This document shows, one piece after another, positions 48,980-57,470 of a DNA stretch of 64,000 nt. The position numbers and the translations under genes were made by a program. The stretch's first letter is position 1, and every line of letters starts with the position of its first letter. The stretch lies in assembly GCF_008830365.1 (NCBI RefSeq), contig NZ_WBKI01000002.1:744001-808000 (forward strand), given 5' to 3'. The notes under the pieces are model-generated. The model was not told the origin of the DNA. It did no database searches and saw only the letters and a list, made by a program, of their open reading frames with translations. The stretch comes from Serratia proteamaculans. GTDB lineage: Bacteria > Pseudomonadota > Gammaproteobacteria > Enterobacterales > Enterobacteriaceae.

Positions 48980-49270
48980 TTATTTACTTAAGTAACGGCA
49001 CAGGTAGGCGGTTGCGTCAGCCACCTGCAGGTTGAACTCACTGTGGGCCGGCACGAAGAATTTCTCACCCGGCATAAACACCTGCCAGTCCGGCGAGCCC
49101 GGCAGCAACACTTTCAACGCTCCGGTAATCACGGTCATTTCTTCCGGCTGGGCGGTGGTAAAGGTGTACTCTCCCTCTTCCATAACACCGACGCTGGTAA
49201 GGCCGATGCTGCTACTATCGAAACCGATAGACTTCACTTTTCCGGCAAAATACTCGTTCACTTTCAGCAT
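48980..49270 (-). CDS. ppnP: Pyrimidine/purine nucleoside phosphorylase PpnP
   Basis: A 96-residue cupin enzyme (formerly YaiE) that phosphorolyses several nucleosides. [20 protein letters not shown] and [20 protein letters not shown] are highly conserved with E. coli. Position next to rdgC is also conserved. Confidence 0.94.
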   Translation of the reverse strand: MLKVNEYFAGKVKSIGFDSSSIGLTSVGVMEEGEYTFTTAQPEEMTVITGALKVLLPGSPDWQVFMPGEKFFVPAHSEFNLQVADATAYLCRYLSK

Positions 49271-49482
49271 AGACTGACACCCGCGTAATCAACTTTATGG
49301 GAAATCCATATTGGGGGATTGCGGTTGATCTGTCACTGGTTTTTCTCACGAAATGCGATCGTGGCGCAGAGTAAAACTCTGCCGAGCAGTTGACCGTCAG
49401 CCCGCCGTTCTGGATCCACGGCCAAAAGCACGCAGCGCCGCCCCCGACGGACCGCCAGATAAGATTTTATTAGCTTTTTTAA

Positions 49483-50160
49483 TCAGTCTATTAGCTCTGC
49501 AGCCAGCTTGGCCACCAGCGCGTTGGACAACAGCACCGGTATTTCAAGCCGTGCCTGCAGGAAATCACGATGCTGGCGGTGATAACCGATACAGTCGAGC
49601 ACCACTACCTGCGCCCCCTGCCGCTGTAGCTCGCACGCGGCCAACTCCAGTACCGCGTCATCCGCCAGATAAGGGCTGGCAACGGCGAAACAGGGCGGCG
49701 TCGCCAGTAACTGCCACTTGCCCGCCTGCTGGCTGATTTGCTCCGCCACCGGCACCACAATACCGACCCGATGCTGGCTGACAATGGCAGAAATCAGCGG
49801 TGGAATAATGCGATCCGGCTCCAGTAACAGCGCCTGTTCTGCATGCAACTGGCCAAACTCCCCGGTGCACAACAGCAGGATCACCTCGCAGCCCTCCGCT
49901 TCCAGCACATGGATTTTCTGCTGCAACCCCTGCTCAACCCGCAAGGCCGCCAATCTCACCTGTGTGCCGTCCAGCAGGCGTGAAACCAACACCTTCTCTC
50001 CGGCCTGCGGTGCGTAACCTTCGTCAATCTGGCGGGTACTCAGCCCGTCCAGCAACCCAACGTGCCTCACCTGCTCCGCGGGCAGATAGGCAGACAGCAA
50101 CGGCATGATGTCGTTGCGCGGCGCCTGGCCGATAGTCAGCGTGGCAAATGAGGCATTCAT
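49483..50160 (-). CDS. aroM: AroM-family protein (Asp/Glu racemase superfamily fold)
   Basis: A 225-residue protein. It keeps two cysteines in racemase-like positions, Cys98 in LLLCTGEFG and Cys190 in VVLDCIGYHRQHRD, followed by PVLLSNALVAKLAAEL. As I recall it, E. coli AroM lacks the first of these. The function of AroM is unknown. It starts only 4 bp after the DUF1177 stop, so it is the last gene of a transporter operon here, although its place beside ppnP is the same as in E. coli. The symbol follows family and position. Confidence 0.82.
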   Translation of the reverse strand: MNASFATLTIGQAPRNDIMPLLSAYLPAEQVRHVGLLDGLSTRQIDEGYAPQAGEKVLVSRLLDGTQVRLAALRVEQGLQQKIHVLEAEGCEVILLLCTGEFGQLHAEQALLLEPDRIIPPLISAIVSQHRVGIVVPVAEQISQQAGKWQLLATPPCFAVASPYLADDAVLELAACELQRQGAQVVVLDCIGYHRQHRDFLQARLEIPVLLSNALVAKLAAELID

Positions 50161-50164
50161 CCGG

Positions 50165-51094
50165 TTATTTCCTTTTTTGCAGGTGGCTCAGGCTGCCGTA
50201 CAGGGCCAGCAGCTGCGCATATTCGTCGGCCTGATAAAATTGACAGGTACCGCGCCCGAACTCTTTCGCCACTTCCACCGCAAACTTAACGGTTAGCGCA
50301 ATATCCACTTCATGGCTGGCACCGGTACCGCAACCCGGCACCACCGACTCGGTACAAATCGCCACGCCAACCACCGGCGCAGAGGTCGCGGTAGAAGGCT
50401 GCAGAATGCTGTTCAGATGATGCACCCCGTTGCCGTACGGCGTAATGTCCTGGGTGGTGATCGGGAAGGTCACCGCCGGGCGACCGCTGGTCATCTCCAT
50501 AATCCGCAGCAGATCTTCCGCGACCCGCAGGATGTAGCCTTCCTTCACCGTCGGCGACAACGCATAACCTTTGTGGTTGATGATGCGATTGCCCTTGGTG
50601 GTGTCGATGGACAAAATCGCATCGACCTCTGCCACCACTTCATTATCGTTCATCGTCACATCATCGATCGGCGAATCCATAAAATCGACCGGATCGTGCG
50701 GACGAGTGGGCGCATCTGGACAAATATGGGTGGTGATGATCACATCGCCCGCCAGCACATCGCCCTTGCGCTGCATTTCCGCCAGTTTTAGCGCACTGGC
50801 AATCGCAGCGATCGCCCCGTCACCGTCGGATACCAGGCCAATACGCGTTGGCCGCGCACCGATACCACCCAATCGGCCGATGATGCCCAACGTCGGCGCA
50901 TCGCCACCCTGGCTTTTACCATTGCTGCCGGGGATCTCAATGCGCACGAAGTCGGTCGCGCCTTTCGGCCCGCTGGCACGTAGCGTGCTGGCCCGGATGC
51001 CGGGATACGACGTGAACAGATCGACGACCTCCTGACCGCTTGCGTAAGCACTATCAATTAATTCAAAGACCTGCAGTGTTTGTTGCAAACTCAT
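50165..51094 (-). CDS. DUF1177 family protein, possible metal-dependent hydrolase
   Basis: A 309-residue soluble protein of the DUF1177 family, function unknown. Several polar motifs could bind metal: GLVSDGDGA, ITTHICPDAPTRPHDPVDFM, NDNEVVAEVDAILSIDTTKG and a late CGTGASHEVD. No signal peptide is seen, so it is cytoplasmic. It lies between the OPT transporter gene and aroM; the three read as an uptake and processing set. The hydrolase idea is inference from motif and context only. Confidence 0.82.
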   Translation of the reverse strand: MSLQQTLQVFELIDSAYASGQEVVDLFTSYPGIRASTLRASGPKGATDFVRIEIPGSNGKSQGGDAPTLGIIGRLGGIGARPTRIGLVSDGDGAIAAIASALKLAEMQRKGDVLAGDVIITTHICPDAPTRPHDPVDFMDSPIDDVTMNDNEVVAEVDAILSIDTTKGNRIINHKGYALSPTVKEGYILRVAEDLLRIMEMTSGRPAVTFPITTQDITPYGNGVHHLNSILQPSTATSAPVVGVAICTESVVPGCGTGASHEVDIALTVKFAVEVAKEFGRGTCQFYQADEYAQLLALYGSLSHLQKRK

Positions 51095-51126
51095 AATCGG
51101 TTGACCTCACAATTTAACCGGGTGGG

Positions 51127-52692
51127 TTATTTCCCTTTGCTGGAAAAAATGGAATTGAAGAAGCTGTACAGCGCGTCACCGGCGATAAAACCGGCCGCCA
51201 TGATCTCCATCGGCGTGCGGCCCTTGTCACCCCAGCGGCGAATAATCAGGATGCGCAGCGCAATACCGACGAGCACAGCCCAACCCGCCAACGCGTTATT
51301 GATCAACAGACCGGTGGCCAACAGCACACCGAGCTGACGCTTGGGTCCGCCAATCCACTGTACAATGGCTCCGGGGATCGCCCAGATAAGCAGGCTGTAG
51401 GCAATGCCCGGCTGAGCACCCGCATCGATGGTTTTGGCATACACCCGTGCAACTGGCGGGATCAGATCCTGCAGGAAGTAGCTGGTGTAAGCGAAGTACA
51501 CCACCGGGATGGCAACGACAAAGGCGAGCAATGCGGCAAACAACTGAATGCGGCGCCCCAGCAACTCCTGCTGCAGATCTTTGCCGTAGCCGCGCAGAAT
51601 GAAGCCGGCTTTCAGATCAAAACCCATGTCAGCAAACGCCGGGCCGGTGGCGGCGGTAAACCCAGTCAGCACGCACAGCGCCAACGGTGGGAAACCAATC
51701 AGAATGCCGATAATCAGGGTAATCAGCGCCACCGCAAAGGCCGGGAACCAGCCGGAATGCATCGCGGCAATGCCGACGATCAACTCATGCACGAAGGCGG
51801 CAAACGCGGCGTAAATCACAAACAACACCAGCATGCCCAGCGACATCTCGCTGTACAGCCCAGCGGCCAATGCCAGCAGCGCGGCAATAACGATATAACC
51901 CACCGCGCCCAACCCCAGCGCCTTGCGGACTTCGCTGTCGTCCCGGCTGAAACCGGCGGTGTCCGTGCGTTTGCTGCGGATCACCTGCACCACCTGGATC
52001 AACGCCACCAGCCCGGCACCGACCATCACTCCGTGAGGAATGAAATTCGCATTGATGTCGAAACCCGCCATCGGTTCTGCATAGGCTCGCAGCAACAGGC
52101 CGATACCAAACATGCCCAAGGCCCAGATATTTCCGATAAACGCGGTACCAAACGCCGCCATCGGGATTTTCAGCATCGAACCGGCGATACCTACCCCAAC
52201 ACCCACCACCAACAGCCAGGCCTGTTTACCGCCCCGGTCACCGGCCTTAATGGCTTCCGCCGCCGCGACGCCCGGTGGCCAGGCATTGGCCGCAGGAAAA
52301 ATTTTAGTGTCGAACATGCGATACAGCAGGTAGGCGTCCAGCAACATCGCCGCAGCCACCCCGCAAAACATCGGCAGGATCAACTGCGGTTGCCCCATCA
52401 CATAAGGCACGGCAATCGGCATCAGTAATGAATTGGCAGCGCCAAAGGTAGCGGAGGAGATCACCGTCTGCGCCAGGTTTTGCGTATGCACCGAGCGGTA
52501 ACGCTGGAACATTTGCAGCGGAATACGCGCCAACAACATGGCGAGTAACGCGCCAATGATCGACGTGTTGGGCGTAACCCCCAGCGTGGTGATCAACTGC
52601 ACGCCGATAATTGCGCCAACGATGGACAGCAGCACCATCACCAGCAGGGTGCCAATATCTTTCAACGGATTTATGCTGCTATTTGGTTTCAT
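51127..52692 (-). CDS. OPT-family transporter
   Basis: A 521-residue inner-membrane protein with about 13-14 hydrophobic helices. Family-like parts are TPNTSIIGALLAMLLARIP, AANAWPPGVAAAEAIKAGDR and TGPAFADMGFDLKAGFILRG. OPT proteins import oligopeptides or metal chelates. The start MKPNSSINPLKDIG follows AGGGAAA; the frame is open 25 codons upstream across the operator, without homology. It is the first gene of the operon that continues with DUF1177 and aroM. Confidence 0.8.
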   Translation of the reverse strand: MKPNSSINPLKDIGTLLVMVLLSIVGAIIGVQLITTLGVTPNTSIIGALLAMLLARIPLQMFQRYRSVHTQNLAQTVISSATFGAANSLLMPIAVPYVMGQPQLILPMFCGVAAAMLLDAYLLYRMFDTKIFPAANAWPPGVAAAEAIKAGDRGGKQAWLLVVGVGVGIAGSMLKIPMAAFGTAFIGNIWALGMFGIGLLLRAYAEPMAGFDINANFIPHGVMVGAGLVALIQVVQVIRSKRTDTAGFSRDDSEVRKALGLGAVGYIVIAALLALAAGLYSEMSLGMLVLFVIYAAFAAFVHELIVGIAAMHSGWFPAFAVALITLIIGILIGFPPLALCVLTGFTAATGPAFADMGFDLKAGFILRGYGKDLQQELLGRRIQLFAALLAFVVAIPVVYFAYTSYFLQDLIPPVARVYAKTIDAGAQPGIAYSLLIWAIPGAIVQWIGGPKRQLGVLLATGLLINNALAGWAVLVGIALRILIIRRWGDKGRTPMEIMAAGFIAGDALYSFFNSIFSSKGK

Positions 52693-52711
52693 CGTTTTAA
52701 TTTCCCTGAAT

Positions 52712-52738
52712 ATTCCCTGGCGTTTGATCTCGTTAATT
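52712..52738. repeat. Direct repeat, copy A
   Basis: ATTCCCTGGCGTT followed by six variable bases and CGTTAATT. A second copy lies exactly 120 bp away at 52832. The operator palindrome lies between the two copies. Confidence 0.75.
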
Positions 52739-52756
52739 TCGGCATAAGGCGGCCAT

Positions 52757-52781
52757 CGCAGTTCCAAATATTGGAACTGCG
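52757..52781. promoter_or_regulatory. IclR-type operator of the OPT operon
   Basis: An 11-bp inverted repeat, CGCAGTTCCAA and TTGGAACTGCG, separated by 3 bp, centred 77 bp upstream of the OPT start. Its core GTTCCA-N5-TGGAAC (52761-52777) recurs upstream of the iclR-family gene. IclR regulators bind such short palindromes. Confidence 0.7.
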
Positions 52782-52831
52782 AGTGAAATTAAAGAGTTAT
52801 TACCCATAACGCTAAGTGAGATAATTAAGAA

Positions 52832-52858
52832 ATTCCCTGGCGTTGGTTTTCGTTAATT
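52832..52858. repeat. Direct repeat, copy B
   Basis: ATTCCCTGGCGTT, six bases, CGTTAATT: identical to copy A except for three of the six central bases. It lies 29 bp beyond the iclR-family stop codon. Confidence 0.75.
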
Positions 52859-52887
52859 ATCAGGTGCTGACGAACTGTTTCGGTGTG

Positions 52888-53661
52888 TTATTTGATCTGT
52901 TGCCAATAATCATCACCGAGTTTTTCCGCCAATTGCCGGGATACTGTCATTAATGCCTCCAGCACGCCGGGTGAATACGGCTGTTCTTCCGCCTGCGTGG
53001 GGAAAGACAAGCACAGACCGACCGTTTCATTGCGGTGTTTGTTGGTCACCGCAGTCGCCAGCGAACTGATGCCCTGCAGGGTTTCGTTGCGCGCCAGGGA
53101 CCAGCCCTGCCGCCGGATCTGCGCGAGCTTATTCAATAACGCCTCCAGCGTTTGCGGAGCGTTAGGTGAAGCCGCACGGTAGCCAGCCGTAAAACGCGCT
53201 ATCACCTGTTCATCGCTGTCACGCGCCAATATCGCCCGGCCCACCGAGGTTTCCGCCACCGGTGAACGGCTGCCTGCCGGCGTCACCACCTGGAGGAAAT
53301 GGCGGCCAGGGAACATGCGCATCACCATGATTTCCTGCGCCTCCAACACCGAGACATAACCCGTGCAGTGGGTCTGCTGACTGAGCTGCACCATGTTGGC
53401 TGCCACGCTGTCGACCAACGGCGTCGACAGATAGTGACTGGAGACTGATAACAACAAACGGCCAATTTTATACAGCTTGCTGTCAGCATCCCGTTCCAGC
53501 ATGCCCTGGATTTCCATAGTCTGCAGCAGACGTGATGCGGTGCTTTTTGGCAACGCCAATTGATTCACCACATCGCTGAATGAAATACCGGACTGGCCGT
53601 GCATCATTCGCTGTTGTGAAAATAACTTTAATACCGCAGCAGCATTTTCCAGTGTTGTCAT
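52888..53661 (-). CDS. IclR-family transcription regulator
   Basis: A 257-residue regulator. The N-terminal winged helix-turn-helix (SFSDVVNQLALPKSTASRLLQTM, residues about 25-48) is followed by an effector domain containing ETSVGRAILA and SSLATAVTNKHRNETVGLCLSFP. The ATG at 53661 has AGGTG 5 bp upstream. A palindrome GTTCCA-N5-TGGAAC lies 11 bp before the start, and the same core lies upstream of the OPT gene, so it probably controls itself and that operon. Confidence 0.88.
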   Translation of the reverse strand: MTTLENAAAVLKLFSQQRMMHGQSGISFSDVVNQLALPKSTASRLLQTMEIQGMLERDADSKLYKIGRLLLSVSSHYLSTPLVDSVAANMVQLSQQTHCTGYVSVLEAQEIMVMRMFPGRHFLQVVTPAGSRSPVAETSVGRAILARDSDEQVIARFTAGYRAASPNAPQTLEALLNKLAQIRRQGWSLARNETLQGISSLATAVTNKHRNETVGLCLSFPTQAEEQPYSPGVLEALMTVSRQLAEKLGDDYWQQIK

Positions 53662-53671
53662 GATGCACCTT

Positions 53672-53688
53672 GTTCCACTATATGGAAC
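53672..53688. promoter_or_regulatory. IclR-type operator before its own gene
   Basis: GTTCCA-CTATA-TGGAAC, sharing both 6-bp arms and the 5-bp spacing with the site at 52761-52777. A further half-site GTTCC follows at 53692. It lies just upstream of the start codon, as expected for autorepression. Confidence 0.7.
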
Positions 53689-53968
53689 TTAGTTCCTGTT
53701 TGATAATAAGAAACTAAAACTCGTACAACTTATCGTCAAGCAGTTTATTTTCTATCCAGTAGGTTAATAGCAGCGAATGATGCTTCTCTAAATTAAATAC
53801 AACAGAGAACGCTGATAAAACAGGTCAATTACCGCGTGGTTATTCGACTGTGCCGTTATAAACCAGCATGTCATGCTAATTTGGCACGGCGTTGCGAGGT
53901 AGTTAGTGAAAGCGGTAAGCGGAATAAATAAAGAAACCGACCTGACGCCGGTTTCTGAGGCGAGCTAA
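53689..53968. other. AT-rich non-coding stretch between iclR gene and yaiA
   Basis: With the operator this gap is 307 bp. I see no open frame with a ribosome site and no clear hairpin apart from the GTTCC half-site at its edge. Confidence 0.5.
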
Positions 53969-54169
53969 TTAATCTTCCAGCGCCGGATCTTCATAGCGGT
54001 GCTTGGCATCGAGCGCTTCCTGCTCGGTAGGGTGTTCACTGAGTAGCGTATTGGGCTCAATGTCATCGGTGCGCACCTCAAAACGGTGCATATTCAAGCT
54101 CGGATCGCCCCGGTCAACGGCGACCACTCGGGCAGTTCTCGGATAGCCAGGCCGATTATTTTCGCGCAT
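53969..54169 (-). CDS. yaiA: YaiA family small protein
   Basis: A 66-residue protein with the conserved C-terminal segment SEHPTEQEALDAKHRYEDP shared with E. coli YaiA. The start has GGGGAGAT 6 bp upstream. In E. coli yaiA lies between aroL and aroM in one operon under TyrR; here other genes separate all three. Function unknown. Confidence 0.85.
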   Translation of the reverse strand: MRENNRPGYPRTARVVAVDRGDPSLNMHRFEVRTDDIEPNTLLSEHPTEQEALDAKHRYEDPALED

Positions 54170-54216
54170 GCTGATCTCCCCTGTCGTTTACACAGAGTTA
54201 AGTATAGCAGCGAGAT

Positions 54217-54624
54217 TCATACCGACACGCGCGACCCCAAGTCGCGATCGTCGTACTCGCCTTCCAGCAGTTGCGTCAGCTCATCACAGGCGCAGATCTT
54301 GCCGTCTCGTACGGTGAAATGCGCCAACACCTTGATCAGGCTGCGGGCACCGTCACGTTTTTCCACCCGTACCCGGTGGTGGGTCAGTACCGAATCTCCC
54401 TGCCCGGCCACGGCGACGATCTCCAGCGTCATGCTACGGGTGAGTTGTTTCAGTAACGCCATATGCTGGATAAAATGGGCGTAATCCAGCGTGTTACCGT
54501 CCACCTGCTGATGGTAATCCGCACTGAAAAACTCAGCGATCAACACCGGCTGGTGTTGGGGTGCCGCGACGACCCGTTGCAAGGCCTCGAGCACGAGGGC
54601 GGTTGGGGTTTTCAGGCTCATCAT
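54217..54624 (-). CDS. NTF2/SnoaL-like fold protein, unknown
   Basis: A 135-residue protein that looks like the NTF2-like superfamily: FSADYHQQVDGNTLDYAHFIQHMALLK near the start and LIKVLAHFTVRDGKICACDELTQLLEG near the end. Such folds often bind small molecules. It is divergent from an AraC-type gene, so that regulator may control it. Two adjacent ATG codons are possible starts; GGAGATAA precedes them. Confidence 0.72.
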   Translation of the reverse strand: MMSLKTPTALVLEALQRVVAAPQHQPVLIAEFFSADYHQQVDGNTLDYAHFIQHMALLKQLTRSMTLEIVAVAGQGDSVLTHHRVRVEKRDGARSLIKVLAHFTVRDGKICACDELTQLLEGEYDDRDLGSRVSV

Positions 54625-54722
54625 TTATCTCCAAAATTGAATGATGTGGAGATCATAGATCAGGCAGAAGGTGGCATAATAACCGCAACTGGACTTTCTA
54701 TACGGTAAATCGGCCAATCATC

Positions 54723-55481
54723 ATGATCCTGCAAAGCGAACGACTTTGGCATGAGAAAAAACACTTAACGCCCTGGCATCAACACGCCAGCGGACAGGTC
54801 TATTTATTAACCCACGGCATGATCGCGCTGGAAACCCAGGAGCAGCAATGGGCTATGACCGCCGGCAGCATCGGCTGGCTGCCACCGAACTGCGCGCACC
54901 AGGCATTGGCCTGTGGCAACGTCGCCGGCTGGAGCCTGTATCTGCCTGGATCCCAATGTGCAGCGCTGCCGGAACAGCCGCATCTGAGCAGCGCATCCGG
55001 GTTGATTCTGGCGTTAATGGAACGCATTGCACAATTCGCAGGCCAAAGGCTGAACGCGCCGCAACGGCGACTACTACAAGTATTGTTGGATGAGATGCGC
55101 GCGCAGGAAAACACGCCGTTGCAACTGCCGTTGCCGCAGGATGCCCGATTGCTAAAAATCGCCCGGGCGCTACTCAACGAGCCGGCCAGCAAACACAGCC
55201 AGAGTGAATGGGCCGCCTGGGCCGGGTTGAGCGTCCGCACCCTAAGCCGGCATTTTCTCAGCGAAACCGGCGTGACCTTCGCCCGCTGGCGTCAGCAAGC
55301 CCGGGTGATCCGCTCACTGGAGCCGCTATCACGCGGTGAAGCCGTCAATCAGATTGCCGGCGACTGTGGTTATGACAATGTCAGCGCCTATATTGCCGCT
55401 TTCCGCCAACGCTTTGGCACTACCCCAGCGCTCTATTTTACTCAGCGTCCGCCGGCAGCAATGCCTGACGCGCCGCGTTGA
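54723..55481 (+). CDS. AraC-family transcription regulator
   Basis: A 252-residue regulator with an N-terminal cupin ligand domain (PWHQHASGQVYLLTHGMIAL) and a C-terminal pair of helix-turn-helix units, seen in WAAWAGLSVRTLSRHFLSETG and NQIAGDCGYDNVSAYIAAFR, with the usual RFGTTPALYF ending. It overlaps the end of the convergent TetR-type gene by 44 bp. Targets unknown; the divergent SnoaL-like gene is the simplest candidate. Confidence 0.88.
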   Translation: MILQSERLWHEKKHLTPWHQHASGQVYLLTHGMIALETQEQQWAMTAGSIGWLPPNCAHQALACGNVAGWSLYLPGSQCAALPEQPHLSSASGLILALMERIAQFAGQRLNAPQRRLLQVLLDEMRAQENTPLQLPLPQDARLLKIARALLNEPASKHSQSEWAAWAGLSVRTLSRHFLSETGVTFARWRQQARVIRSLEPLSRGEAVNQIAGDCGYDNVSAYIAAFRQRFGTTPALYFTQRPPAAMPDAPR

Positions 55482-56025
55482 GAAACTGTTCCGACACAGC
55501 ATCACCCTGGGTCGCGCGCGCCAGCGTTAGCGCGCCCACCAGCATCGCCATCTGCGCCAGTGCCTGCTGCAGCCGTTGTTGCTCATCTTCCACCGAGGAC
55601 AGCGACTCCAGCCGTGCCAGCATGGATTTCACGCCACTCAGGTAAGCCTGATGTACCGGTTTATCCACGCCCTCTCGCGCCACATCGCTGGCCAGGGCAG
55701 TCACCACACAGCCTTCGGCCGGGCAGTCGCGATGCTTAACATTCAGATAGCCGTCAATCAGGGCCTGCAAATTGTGTTGACCAGGTTGACGACTCATCGC
55801 TTCCCAGCGCTGAGCGGACTCTTCTGCCGCCCTGCGACTGGCTACCGCGGCCAATTCGTCCTTGGAGGCAAAATGGCCATAGAAACCACCGTGTGTCAGC
55901 CCCACAGCCGCCATCAGATCGTTGACACTGACGCCATTCAGGCCACGTTCGCGAAACAGTTGTGAGGACACCTGCTCAATCGCCTCGCGATTGCGCTCCA
56001 TCTGTTGCTTTGATACCCGTGCCAT
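55438..56025 (-). CDS. TetR-family transcription regulator
   Basis: A 195-residue repressor-type protein with the helix-turn-helix VNDLMAAVGLTHGGFYGHFASKDEL at residues about 33-57 and a C-terminal ligand domain containing CPAEGCVVTALASDVARE, typical of the AcrR/RutR-like TetR_C group. The start MARVSKQQMERNREAIEQ follows AGGGGAAA; the frame stays open 26 codons upstream. It has no obvious target gene beside it. Confidence 0.87.
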   Translation of the reverse strand: MARVSKQQMERNREAIEQVSSQLFRERGLNGVSVNDLMAAVGLTHGGFYGHFASKDELAAVASRRAAEESAQRWEAMSRQPGQHNLQALIDGYLNVKHRDCPAEGCVVTALASDVAREGVDKPVHQAYLSGVKSMLARLESLSSVEDEQQRLQQALAQMAMLVGALTLARATQGDAVSEQFLNAARQALLPADAE

Positions 56026-56219
56026 GGCGTTTCCCCTTATCAATTCAGACACCATCTTAGGCCATCCCCGAACGGCACTCAATAGATGATGACCTTCATC
56101 CAAAAATCACCGAGGGGCAGCACGGCTACGGGGCAATCTATCGAGAGTGAGGAAAAAAGAGAGGAATAGCAGAGGTTCGGGCACCAGTGGCTGTGCCCGA
56201 AGGAAAAGCGAAAGGTGGG

Positions 56220-56744
56220 TTACTTTACCGTTTCCAACTGCAGGGCGGCCAGGATCTGCTCTACCACCTGCTGCGGGTTGCCGGTGCCGTCCATCACGTA
56301 GTGTGCGGCCTCCTGATACAAGGCTTCGCGCGCCGCCAGCACTTCCAGCATCTCTTCGGTAATCGGACGGCCGGTCAACGTGGGGCGCTGCGTGTCTTGC
56401 GGGTACTCTTCCAGCCGCTGTGCCAACACTTCGGCCGGGGAGCGCAGATAAATAACGGTGCCGTGCTGACGCATAAAACGGCGGTTCTCTTCCGCCAGGA
56501 TCGCGCCACCACCGGTGGCAACTACAGTTGACGGTTGAGTCACCGTTTGCAGCGCAATGCTTTCACGGCGGCGGAATCCCAGCCAGCCTTCTTTTTCGAC
56601 CATTTCCGCCACGCTCATCTGCGTAGTCTGCTGCATAAACAGATCGGTATCGATAAATTGATAGCCCAGCGCCAACGCCAGTGCGCTACCCACCGTGGTT
56701 TTACCGGCTCCGCGCGCGCCTACCATGAAAATGGTTTGTGTCAT
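56220..56744 (-). CDS. aroL: Shikimate kinase II
   Basis: A 174-residue enzyme that phosphorylates shikimate in aromatic amino acid synthesis. Walker A is [15 protein letters not shown], and shikimate-binding parts [19 protein letters not shown] and VVATGGGAI are present. E. coli aroL is TyrR-regulated; weak TyrR-like boxes lie upstream here. It is separated from yaiA and aroM, unlike in E. coli. Confidence 0.94.
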   Translation of the reverse strand: MTQTIFMVGARGAGKTTVGSALALALGYQFIDTDLFMQQTTQMSVAEMVEKEGWLGFRRRESIALQTVTQPSTVVATGGGAILAEENRRFMRQHGTVIYLRSPAEVLAQRLEEYPQDTQRPTLTGRPITEEMLEVLAAREALYQEAAHYVMDGTGNPQQVVEQILAALQLETVK

Positions 56745-56849
56745 TACGGGTTGTCCCTTATACGGTGACTTGAATACATTTTTGCCCGCCAGAAACCGGC
56801 GTGCAGATCCTGCGATGACGGAGGTTGCTGCATCATACCGCCATCCGCC

Positions 56850-56889
56850 TGTATTTCAATATTTACGATAGTGTAAATTCCATGGCACA
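56850..56889. promoter_or_regulatory. Two weak TyrR-like boxes upstream of aroL
   Basis: TGTATT-N6-TTTACG at 56850-56867 and TGTAAA-N6-GGCACA at 56872-56889 each match 9 of 12 bases of TGTAAA-N6-TTTACA. Their starts are 22 bp apart, close to the spacing of paired TyrR boxes. They overlap the 3' end of the GNAT gene. Confidence 0.35.
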
Positions 56890-57381
56890 GCGACTGCCTG
56901 CGGCAAAGCCCTGTGCCAGTTCTTCCGCCAGGTGATGGCTCAGTGACGCACTGAGCCGTTCGACGGCTACCGGCCGGAACCCCAGCCGTTGGTAATAAGG
57001 TGCATTCCAGGGCACATCAATAAAGGTGGTCAGCGTCAGGCGCTGCGCCCCTTGCAATCGGGCCTGAGCAGCCACTTTGGCGATCAATCGACGCCCAATC
57101 CCCAGGCGTTGCCAGTCGGCAGCAACCGACAGTTCGGCGATATGCCAATCCTGCGGTTGCGGCACCACGGCGATAAATCCGGCCGCCTCACCCGCGGCGC
57201 TTTCCGCCAGCCATTCACCCTGCCGCTGAATAAAATCGGCATGCTGCTCTGAGCTCATCACCGGACCTTCGGCGATATAACGCCAGGCCGGATATTGATG
57301 GAACAGTTGCGCCGCCGATCGTTCAACGGCAATCAACTGAGCAATATCCTGCGGTTGCGCTAGACGGATCTTCAGGCTCAT
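56863..57381 (-). CDS. GNAT-family N-acetyltransferase
   Basis: A 172-residue acetyltransferase. The acetyl-CoA loop is LGIGRRLIAKVAAQAR near residues 91-106, preceded by the beta-strand HIAELSVAADWQ and followed by VPWNAPYYQRLGFRPV. Substrate unknown. It is upstream of aroL on the same strand with a 118-bp gap, so aroL probably has its own promoter. Confidence 0.88.
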   Translation of the reverse strand: MSLKIRLAQPQDIAQLIAVERSAAQLFHQYPAWRYIAEGPVMSSEQHADFIQRQGEWLAESAAGEAAGFIAVVPQPQDWHIAELSVAADWQRLGIGRRLIAKVAAQARLQGAQRLTLTTFIDVPWNAPYYQRLGFRPVAVERLSASLSHHLAEELAQGFAAGSRCAMEFTLS

Positions 57382-57470
57382 TGGGCACTCCTCAACAACA
57401 GGGCCGGGTATTTAACCAAATTTCCCCGGCGGCAGATACCTGCCACCGGACCTGCTTTTTAACCGCCAAA

